Source of the DNA: Helicoverpa zea
Lineage: Eukaryota; Arthropoda; Insecta; Lepidoptera; Noctuidae
Direction: 5' to 3'
DNA: 64,000 nucleotides
NCBI RefSeq assembly: GCF_022581195.2
Contig: NC_061471.1
Coordinates: 6,138,001 to 6,202,000 of the forward strand
A program made the translations under genes and the position numbers. The notes below the pieces were generated by a model. That model saw only the letters and a list, made by a program, of their open reading frames with translations, searched no databases and had not been told where the DNA came from. Positions within the stretch are counted from its first letter, which is position 1, and each line of letters begins with the position of its first letter. Below, one piece after another: positions 56,562 through 64,000 of the stretch.

Positions 56562-59177
56562 ATGGAAATGGAGAAAATTGACATAGCTTTGATTTCCGAA
56601 ACAAGACTAACTCCGAGGTCATACATCACATTTAAAAACTACACAACCTATAGAACTGACCACCCTTCTGGAAATTCACACGGTGGGACTGCGGTTATAG
56701 TGAGAAAAAATATCAAGCATTATGCCTTAAACCCATACAAAACAGATAAAATTCAAGCAACTATGATCAAATTAAATTACAAAAATTCAGATACAACTAT
56801 TGCTGCAGTTTACTGCCCACCAAGACACTCTATCAGTGCGGAAGAATTTAAAACATTTTTTGCGGAGCTAGGACCGACATTTATAAGTGGAGGAGATTGG
56901 AACTCCAAGCATACCTACTGGGGCTCCCGATTAATCAACCCGAAGGGTAGACAACTATACAAAGCCACAGTAGATATGAACCTTGATTGCATATCTCACG
57001 GTGAGCCTACATACTGGCCAAAGGATTTAAACAAAATACCTGATCTATTGGACTTTTATATAATAAAGAATATCAGCAGGAACTACACTAAAATAGAGAA
57101 ATGTGAGGACCTATCGTCAGACCACTCCCCGGTTATTCTTAATCAAACAAAAGTTGCCATTCCCTCTGAGCCATCGACACGAATATACAATCAAAACACT
57201 GATTGGGACAAATACAAGGACATCATCTCTCAAAACCTAGAACTAAACATTAAATTGAAAACAACAGAGGATATTGAAAACAGTATTGAAAAATTCAACT
57301 ACATAATTCATATGGCAGCCATCAAAACAACCCCTACAAAAAATACAAATCGCCCTCATAGAGAATATCCAAAGAAAGTAGTAATGAAAGCACTAGCGAG
57401 GAGAAAATTAAGGAAAGAGTGGCATAGGACTAGATATCCTTCGGATAAAACCAAATTAAATAGAGCCTCAGAGGAATTGAAGAAAATGATTAGCGACTAT
57501 GAAAATCTCAGCTTTCAAAACTACTTAACTCGCCTGACTCCTAACAAAGACACTAATTATTCACTGTGGCGCGCGACTAAAAACCTCAAACGACCTGTAA
57601 ACCACATCCCGCCAATCAAAAAAAGAGATAACACCTGGGCCAGATCAAATTATGAAAAAGCGACAGCTTTTGCTGTTCACCTCAAAGATGTCTTCACCCC
57701 TCTTGAGACTAGGAATGAAGAAAAGGATAAAGAAATTAGGGATTTCCTTCAATCACCCAACCAATTATGCCTACCACTAAGAGCAGCAACCCCTAAAGAA
57801 ATTTCTAGAGAAATTATATCACTACCCACTGGAAAAGCGCCAGGGTATGATCAAATTGATTCGACCCTAATAAAGAACCTCCCGAAGAAGGGCATAATGT
57901 TTCTGGTGATGCTCTTTAATTCATGCCTAAGACTGAGCCATTTCCCATCCCAGTGGAAGATAGCACAGGTGGTAATGGTGCCTAAACCGGGCAAACCAGT
58001 AGAGGAAACCTTATCATACAGACCTATTAGTCTCCTCCCTCTCTTGGGTAAACTTTTTGAGCAAATAATACTCAACAGAATGTACGCCCACTTAGAAGAA
58101 ATTCTCCCAGAACACCAATTTGGCTTTAGACAGAAACATGGTACTGTAGAACAGGTGCACAGAATATCAAACACCATAAGCCAAACTATTGAAAACAAGC
58201 AGTTTTGTTCAGCAGTTTTCTTGGACATAAGTCAGGCCTTTGATAGGGTTTGGCACATGGGTCTTCTTTACAAAATAAAAAATCAGCTACCACACTCATT
58301 CTACTCCATTTTGGCAAGCTACTTAAATAAAAGGTGCTTTGAGGTAAAAGTTCAAAATGAAACATCAGAGCTATATGACATTAGCTCAGGAGTCCCACAG
58401 GGCAGTATTTTAGGCCCAGTTCTACACCTCATATTTACTGCTGATATACCAATAAAAGAAGATACTATGATAGCCACGTATGCAGATGATACTGCTATAT
58501 TATCGGTGAACACCGAGGCTGCATCCGCATCAGCAACGCTACAAAGGCATCTCATAGAAATTGAAGAATGGCTAGGGTTATGGAGAATAAAGGCAAACAA
58601 CAGTAAATCGGTCCATGTCACCTTCACTCTTAGAAAAGGCGATTGCCCACCAGTTACCCTTAACGGAGAGCAAATACCGCACTCTGACAACGTCAAGTAT
58701 CTCGGTATGCACTTAGATAGGAGACTGACATGGAAAAGTCACATCTGGACTAAGCGGAAGCAACTGGATACAAAATTCCGAAGCTTGTATTGGTTGGTAG
58801 GCAAAAAATCCCAACTGTCTAATGAAAGCAAAATGCTAATCTACAAAGCAATCCTCAAGCCAGTATGGACGTACGGCATCGAACTATGGGGCACAGCATC
58901 CAGCAGCAATATTGATATCTTGGAAAGATTCCAAACCAAGAGCATTAGGTGCATGTATAACATACCTAAATGCATCAGCAATAAATATATTTTACGAGAT
59001 CTAAATCTTAATACGGTGAAACAAGAAATCTCCATCAGAAGTTCCAAGTATCAGACCAAGTTATCGAAACATGTAAATGCCTCAGCTACTAAACTAACAG
59101 GCACTGGCAGCGTTCAGCACTCAAGACTGAGGAGAAACAGTGTTCCCTCCCTCAAAAACCGTTTTCCAACATTATAA
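56562..59177 (+). CDS. Jockey ORF2: endonuclease-reverse transcriptase, open frame
   Basis: The 871-codon frame is uninterrupted. The phase is open upstream through the ORF1 stop: LRILTWNANGITTRRQELEL from 56499 is the conserved start of the endonuclease, so the ATG at 56562 lies inside the domain and natural translation likely reinitiates upstream at the ORF1/ORF2 overlap. Endonuclease motifs are ALISETRLT, GGTAVIVRKNIKH, SGGDWNSKHTYWGSR (near residue 110) and SSDHSPVI. Reverse-transcriptase motifs are GYDQIDSTLIKNLP, YRPISLLPLLGKLFEQIIL, FLDISQAFDRVWH, SSGVPQGSILGP and TYADDTAIL (YADD about 640-643), then LGMHLDRRLTW. The tail has YGIELWGTASSSNIDILERF and QTKSIRCMYNIP. No RNase H is visible, as usual for Jockey. 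An intact frame implies a fairly recent insertion, but without promoter and full ORF1 it is not autonomous. Confidence 0.93.
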   Translation: MEMEKIDIALISETRLTPRSYITFKNYTTYRTDHPSGNSHGGTAVIVRKNIKHYALNPYKTDKIQATMIKLNYKNSDTTIAAVYCPPRHSISAEEFKTFFAELGPTFISGGDWNSKHTYWGSRLINPKGRQLYKATVDMNLDCISHGEPTYWPKDLNKIPDLLDFYIIKNISRNYTKIEKCEDLSSDHSPVILNQTKVAIPSEPSTRIYNQNTDWDKYKDIISQNLELNIKLKTTEDIENSIEKFNYIIHMAAIKTTPTKNTNRPHREYPKKVVMKALARRKLRKEWHRTRYPSDKTKLNRASEELKKMISDYENLSFQNYLTRLTPNKDTNYSLWRATKNLKRPVNHIPPIKKRDNTWARSNYEKATAFAVHLKDVFTPLETRNEEKDKEIRDFLQSPNQLCLPLRAATPKEISREIISLPTGKAPGYDQIDSTLIKNLPKKGIMFLVMLFNSCLRLSHFPSQWKIAQVVMVPKPGKPVEETLSYRPISLLPLLGKLFEQIILNRMYAHLEEILPEHQFGFRQKHGTVEQVHRISNTISQTIENKQFCSAVFLDISQAFDRVWHMGLLYKIKNQLPHSFYSILASYLNKRCFEVKVQNETSELYDISSGVPQGSILGPVLHLIFTADIPIKEDTMIATYADDTAILSVNTEAASASATLQRHLIEIEEWLGLWRIKANNSKSVHVTFTLRKGDCPPVTLNGEQIPHSDNVKYLGMHLDRRLTWKSHIWTKRKQLDTKFRSLYWLVGKKSQLSNESKMLIYKAILKPVWTYGIELWGTASSSNIDILERFQTKSIRCMYNIPKCISNKYILRDLNLNTVKQEISIRSSKYQTKLSKHVNASATKLTGTGSVQHSRLRRNSVPSLKNRFPTL

Positions 59178-59288
59178 AGAGTGAAGTCAATGGACCCCTC
59201 TTTAAATTAAAGACACACTCAGGCTGAGGTCAAAGAAAATAACAGCTAAATGTGGAAAAACAGATTGCTGTGCTAAGCAGGATTGAGG

Positions 59289-59311
59289 AAAAAAAAAAAA
59301 AAAAAAAAAAA
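59289..59311 (+). other. Poly(A) tail of the Jockey element
   Basis: A run of 23 A lies 112 bases after the ORF2 stop and directly before the second copy of the target duplication atttatagta, fixing the 3' end and orientation of the element. Confidence 0.9.
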
Positions 59312-59320
59312 TTTATAGTA

Positions 59321-59722
59321 ACGTATTTAATTAAACCAATTTCTAAAGTATCTTCCCTAATCATTAATACTTGTTCTCATTTATTATCAATACCTGCCAG
59401 CAAACAGGAAAAAAACGAACCTTATCCCTAACACAAAATTAATCTCCAAATTTCTCGAAACCGGTTATTTTAATCTGAATGCTCGAATGCTCATAAGTAG
59501 AATTTGAACAGCGTTTCACGGCTCGCCTAGCACAATATAGAGATGCCTCATAGTATCAAATTAGCAAAGTCTTGCAGCAATAATTAAACGCTCCCAGCCA
59601 AAGTGAGGAAACTGCGTTTGACTAGTTCAAATTAAACTAAGTTATAGGGAACAAATTAACTTGTACAAACTATCTGCTGTACCTTTGACAAGTATTAAAC
59701 CTACTTTCTTGGTAATATTGAC
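59321..59722. other. Unrecognised DNA
   Basis: No feature recognised between the Jockey element and the next MITE. Confidence 0.4.
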
Positions 59723-59952
59723 TATAGTTCGGCCATTCAGAGAATGCGTTCCTGACACGTCGCGATTGAACTGACGACGTAACTACATTCATTGATTATT
59801 GATATAATAATGTATTTTTGCTGGTTGTTTACCGTTTTAACAATTGAGGAGCATTAAAACAACATTATTATATCAATAATCAATGAATGTAGTTACGTCG
59901 TCAGTTCAATCGCGACGTGTCAGGAACGCATTCTCTGAATGGCCGAACTATA
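59723..59952. mobile_element. 222-bp foldback MITE, 87-bp perfect arms, copy 2
   Basis: The element spans 59727-59948. Arm 59727-59813 is the exact reverse complement of 59862-59948, with a 48-base loop (59814-59861). TATA flanks both ends (59723-59726 and 59949-59952). The first 59 bases of the arm match copy 1 (38525-38749), but here the symmetry extends 28 bases further inward and the loop is inverted relative to copy 1. With identical arms this is a young insertion or one recently homogenised. Confidence 0.95.
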
Positions 59953-59983
59953 GTGTTTTTAATTAAGGTGAATATATTATTTA

Positions 59984-60146
59984 CTAGCTTCCGCTAGCGG
60001 CTTCGCCCGCGTGGTTTGTTGATAAAAAGTAGCCTATGTGTTAATCCAGGGTATCACTTATCTACATCCCAAATTTCAACTAAAACGGTCCAGCCGTTTT
60101 TGAGTGAAAGAATAACAAACATACATTCTCACAAACTTACATATTT
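59984..60146 (-). repeat. RTE-like interspersed unit, minus strand
   Basis: It starts actagcttccgctagcggct, tcgcccgcgtggtttgttga and continues aaaagtagcctatgtgttaa, tccagggtatcacttatcta, aactaaaacggtccagccgt and gagtgaaagaataacaaaca. On the minus strand this is the gct-agt ending unit common in moths. Confidence 0.85.
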
Positions 60147-60149
60147 TCC

Positions 60150-60327
60150 CCCTTACTTATAAAATCTCTAATCACCATCTAAGCAACATTTTAACTAATC
60201 AGTACTTAAAGTCTTAAGTAGTGATTAAATGTTAGTTAAGACATGCTTAAGCAACGTTTATAAGTAAGAATTTTCTTAAACAGCCCTTAAGTATTACTTA
60301 TATTTAATTCACGTTTATAAGTAAGGG
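60150..60327. repeat. 178-bp MITE-like element with 14-bp inverted ends
   Basis: cccttacttataaa (60150-60163) and tttataagtaaggg (60314-60327) are exact reverse complements. The interior repeats cttaagt/acttaag words and includes a second tttataagtaag at about 60259-60270. No clear target duplication was found. Confidence 0.6.
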
Positions 60328-60918
60328 CGTTTTAATTTTAGTAAAATAATAAAATAAAGACCATTAAAATTTGTTTTACCTCAACTTCTGAGCCATTTTA
60401 ATTTACTTATTGTGTGATCTATGTTTCGTCTGCAATATGCGGGTACTCTAATACTATAAAAACATTGTATTGGAAGCATAACTAAACAGTGTATATTTGC
60501 AAAATACCTGTAACATCTCGTTATCTTAAGTAAAAGTAAGGTCAGGTTGTAAGTATTACTGTATATGGGGTCCAAAGCTATTCATATTTATATTGTTGGT
60601 ACTGCCAACAGCTAAAGCGAATAATGGAAAATAAATACTAAAGAATTACTTACTGTAGAATTAATTTTGGTCAACATAAGAGACTCATTCTCCTATTGCA
60701 AATTATATAACAAAATCATCAATCTATCAATCAATCTTTATTAGTGAACACAGTTACTTCAAAAAGGTCTTTATGAAAATAGTCTAGTCGCACTCTGATT
60801 TCTAGCAAAGAAACATGTGTACAACTAGTTAGAGTTCCCCTAAAACTACCATTTCACTTTACCATCACATTCGTTATAAACAATCTATCTATCAATGGAC
60901 TACTAATAAGCAACTACA
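60328..60918. other. Unrecognised AT-rich DNA
   Basis: No recognisable feature; frame 60381-60575 lacks motifs. Confidence 0.4.
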
Positions 60919-61290
60919 TATTACTTATACTGCCTCGTTGGTCTAGTGGTCGCAAGCGCGGCTGCTGTGCACGAGGTCTCCGGTTCGATTCCCGGGTCGG
61001 GCCGAAATCGCTTTGTGGGTTTTCTTAAACTTTCACAAAGCAGCCCGTAGTCTGGAAGTTGGTGATTGATTCACCCGTGCATCGGAGAGCACGTAAATGT
61101 CGGTCCTGCGCCTGATCTCTTTCCGGTCGTGTCGGATTGCGTTATGAGAGTGAAGGAATAGGGAGTGCACCTGTGTCTGCGCAAATGCTCGTGCACTATA
61201 ATATGTCCTGCGCAGCTGGCTGATCTCCTTAAGTGAGAACAGCCGCCGTGGCCGAAATCGGTCGTGGACGCCATTTTTTTTTATTACTTA
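60919..61290 (+). repeat. Full-length tRNA-derived SINE with 9-bp target duplication
   Basis: tattactta flanks it at 60919-60927 and 61282-61290. The head has an A box (tggtctagtgg, 60939-60949) and a B box (ggttcgattcc, about 60980-60990) that would serve RNA polymerase III. The body has aaatcgctttgtgggttttc, agtctggaagttggtgattg, catcggagagcacgtaaatg, gtgcacctgtgtctgcgcaa and gccgccgtggccgaaatcgg, ending in a T-run. It matches what I remember as a heliothine SINE. It is better preserved than its relative at 31273-31818 and thus younger. Confidence 0.9.
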
Positions 61291-61738
61291 AGAAAATTTA
61301 TTTTTTCAAACACTATTCTAATCAGTGAAAAAATAGGCGAAAATGTTTTTCTTTGCGAACGCTACAACATTACAAACATACAGATCGGGTATCTTCGTAT
61401 TAATTCGGTATTTTTCCGAGCCTATCTGACCACCCATCACGGCCGCATTATATTGAATTGGGTCTCATTCCATTCAAACGTACACCGCGTATAGTTTCCA
61501 TGTTTATTTATCCAAAACATGTTTGAACCAGTTTTTCTCATATGGAGTTATGATTAAAGAAGATTATCAAAAATAGGTTTAGCATATTCTAAATAAATAT
61601 ATGTAATTTTGTGATCTAAAAATACTCGTACTTTTCATTATCTGCCATACGCAACCTTCGATGTTACTAAAATACCTAATATAACATAGTATTTAATACC
61701 ACTTTACATATATTAACTTAGTATTATTGTGTGTCTAA
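61291..61738. other. Unrecognised AT-rich DNA
   Basis: No recognisable feature. Confidence 0.4.
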
Positions 61739-61856
61739 CCTCCACACTCAGAGACATTTAATGATTACTTAAGTCACTCCTTAGTGACGGAATGTCATAC
61801 AAATCCTTCACTAAGGAGTGACTTAAGTAATCATTAAATGTCTTTGAGTGTGGAGG
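61739..61856. mobile_element. 118-bp hairpin MITE, arms of about 49 bp
   Basis: The arm 61739-61787 (cctccacactcagagacatt..cactccttagtga) is reverse-complemented at 61808-61856 with a single mismatch, around a 20-base loop. The flanks are taa on the left and ata on the right, so the target duplication is unclear (possibly a mutated 3-bp site). Confidence 0.85.
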
Positions 61857-63476
61857 ATAGTAATTTAAAAAAGTCAATAAAAACAATGTATTTTTGTGAA
61901 CCGCATACCTAGTATCAATTGACTTTTTACAACAACCTTTATAATTTAATTCGGCAAGTTCGGTGATTCGATCCGATAACACAGTTTTATGTATAACTAA
62001 TTACTCTCGATATAAACTCGATTCTGAAGTCAATTCAATCATTTATGTTATTTATGAAGCCATTTTTGAATTTCAGTTTTAATACTTAGATATGTTTAAA
62101 CATCAGAAGTAGCTTCTCTCATACATTTATGTAAACAATTAAATTGCCAGCAAGCCAATTAATATGAAATAATTTAGCTACAAATGTTTTACATTTCAAA
62201 AATTTTCTTCATTCCCAAATCATTAAAAAGTAAACAACTTCAAATTGAAACGTTAAACTGCTACTAAACGTCAGTTTATTTTCCCCTTGACCTCCGACCA
62301 CTCTGCAAATGAGAAAACACAAAAAGACGAAACAGAAATAAACTCAACTCATTTTTATTTAATTTATTTAATTACCTCCCTAAACATCTCGGTCAGAACG
62401 TCTCGGTGCCAAAGATAAAAGAAGGAATAAAACGTAAAATGAAATGAGCGCATAAAATTAACATAGAAACTTGAATTTATGTACAGACTAACATAGCGCT
62501 TGACCGGTCACCGCTACAATGTTATAATGGATAACTTAATTGCTTGAAGTTGTAACTAGGTACCATTTTTTAACTAGAGTAATAAATTATAATATTTTCT
62601 GAAACTCAAAGTCAAAAATACTAACAACGCTCTCCAAAAAATTAAGTACCAAAGTCAAACAATAGCATGAACCCCTATGAATCTAACGTAATTGATTACT
62701 GACATCAATAATTCAAATAGAACTAAAACTGCACTTATCAGGTGTTACATTTGACATGAGCAATGAAAATCCTAACAAATGTGACCTCAGAATATCTCTT
62801 TACTCGGTATTTGAGTAGCAAAAATCAGGCGTAGGTCGTTCTATTTAAAATATCTAGTTCAATCTAGACCAGACAGAAACCCAACCTAGAGAAAATGCTA
62901 GGTAAATGTTCACTCATTATATCTGCGATACCTTTTGAAATTATTTTGACCTTGGCTAGCCGCATGTCATTTATTTGGCTACCCCTGGCCTAAACAATTA
63001 CTATTACAAAGACGCTTTGTAATCTATCCATCTCTAATTAACCATTTGGTTGGTTTAACTGCAATTAAATACTGAAGTAACACGAGTACGAATTAGTTTG
63101 AAATGCGGTTTTGAAGATGTCATGGTATAATTTCAACTGGTCAGTGAGACGGTAGAAGGAGAAAGGGGACAAACATTGAAAAAAGAGGTTTTCTTTAAAG
63201 CTGTATTATGTGTATTAGCTTTTATATAAGGACTTTAAGTTTGGTGTTTATTTATTTATTACACTTTGCACACATGTTACTTACTTAACGCCTGAGGCCT
63301 TCTCTACCAGTCAACCTTTAGGTGGAGGAGTGTTGAAGGTGTTTGGGATTGATCTTTTACTATTAGAAAACTGTATAATGCCCGCTATAAACAATGTTTT
63401 AAACACACCAAAATCCGAATATACTCGAGAGGCTTTTATAATCAATGACCTTGCAAACATCTAAACTTATTTCCTA
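61857..63476. other. Unrecognised AT-rich DNA
   Basis: No gene or TE signature recognised. Confidence 0.4.
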
Positions 63477-63640
63477 TCTATACATATAATAAATCTGTAG
63501 AAAAGTAATTTTTGTACATTGAAGAAATTGACAAAAAAAATAGCCAGCATGTTAAAGGATAACTAACAGAACCCATTTCCATCATTTTTGTCTGTTTGTC
63601 TGTTTATCTGTTTGTTTGTTCGGGATTCACGTAAAATCTA
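63477..63640 (+). repeat. RTE-like tail, second copy of the 9511 family
   Basis: It starts ctatacatataataaatctg like the copy at 9511, continues taattttttgtacattgaag-like sequence and carries a gtctgtttgtctgtttatct run at about 63590. The downstream part is diverged. The last 360 bases of the window hold nothing else recognisable. Confidence 0.55.
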
Positions 63641-64000
63641 CGAATTCAATGCAGACAATGCTTATATACAAAAATTCTACGTAACTTGGGGTATTACTTA
63701 GTTTTTGTTTCATCGAAATCAATTCACTCTATCAAAAGATATGATTAATTTTGTGAATTCAAGATGTAAAATATTACGACACGCAACCTGTTTGTCAAAA
63801 CTGTACATTTGAATGTTGTACTTATATTAGTTGATCGGCCTATTATTAATCTTTACACAGAAAATCACACCTTCATAAGTAACTTCGGAAGAAAAAAAAA
63901 TGAAAATTTCGTTTAGCCAAGGTTAAAGTAGCTCCATCTGTGGTAATCTGTGTTAAATAAAATACATGAAATTTGTCAAAGGAGCGAGGTGGTAAATGAC

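Larger units (their letters stand above)
51635..59320 (+). mobile_element. Jockey-clade non-LTR retrotransposon, 5' truncated and split
   Basis: The decamer atttatagta occurs at 51635-51644 and at 59311-59320, directly before the ORF1 fragment and directly after the poly(A) tail (59289-59311): a target-site duplication defining one insertion. The element keeps the C-terminal third of ORF1 (51644-51951 and 56362-56496), a long ORF2 (to 59177), a short 3' UTR and the tail. Its ORF1 is interrupted by a minus-strand CR1-like element (51952-56361). The promoter and most of ORF1 are missing, so it is a 5'-truncated copy that later served as a landing site. Confidence 0.92.

Noticed and set aside
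57851..58696. Minus-strand frames of 125 and 114 codons
   Set aside because: They are antisense shadows of the Jockey reverse-transcriptase domain.
60931..61003. tRNA gene suggested by A and B boxes (also at 35757-35817 and 31273-31340)
   Set aside because: No acceptor-stem pairing or full cloverleaf; the sequences continue into SINE bodies with target duplications.
1..64000. CRISPR array, bacterial operon or viral genome
   Set aside because: No regularly spaced repeats with unique spacers, no operon-like gene packing, and the only virus-like signal is the FP-type domain within a LINE ORF1.

Overview
This is nuclear DNA of an insect, most probably a noctuid-type moth (Lepidoptera). It is AT-rich, has no bacterial-style gene packing, and is crowded with repeats whose sequence I recognise from moth genomes: tRNA-derived SINEs of the kind described from Helicoverpa (HaSE-like), RTE-like LINE tails ending in ..gctagt, and Jockey, CR1-like, piggyBac, hAT and Harbinger-like elements. 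The species assignment is inference from memory of these repeats, not a search result.

No complete host gene is visible. Apart from one weak candidate exon (39931-40182, minus), the coding sequence I can defend belongs to transposable elements. The window looks like a gene desert or a long intron/intergenic stretch. Several TE-poor, locally GC-richer blocks (18020-18470, 37560-37640, 45520-46500) could hold conserved regulatory DNA.

Layout. 1-6100: mostly unrecognised AT-rich DNA with one SINE tail. 6110-7256: a MITE, a SINE fragment and a LINE-like coding remnant between 23-bp direct repeats. 9510-11590: LINE tail with an 8-bp microsatellite, a 122-bp tandem array, a GC-rich retroposed unit inserted in the tail of a full-length SINE. 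13200-16110: decayed SINE and the 3' end of a LINE. 20925-25895: several SINEs (one inserted in the tail of another), LINE tails and a perfect 27-bp hairpin. 29603-30642: relic hAT transposon with 8-bp target duplication. 31273-36210: SINEs, an RTE 3' end with 13-bp duplication, and two back-to-back Harbinger-like MITEs sharing one TAA. 36855-42063: MITE inside MITE, a retroposed short unit with 16-bp duplication, and an internally deleted piggyBac. 49853-51482: SINE nested in an RTE-like element. 51635-59320: the centrepiece, a Jockey retrotransposon (10-bp target duplication at both ends) split by a later, opposite-strand CR1-like retrotransposon; both keep long reverse-transcriptase ORFs. 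59727-61856: an 87-bp-arm foldback MITE, a LINE tail, another MITE, a full-length SINE and a 118-bp hairpin MITE.

The elements do not work together as a pathway. What the window records is a layered insertion history in which many steps can be ordered from target-site duplications. The autonomous-looking reading frames are the Jockey ORF2 (56562-59177) and the CR1-like ORF1 (5'-truncated) and ORF2 (endonuclease start broken).
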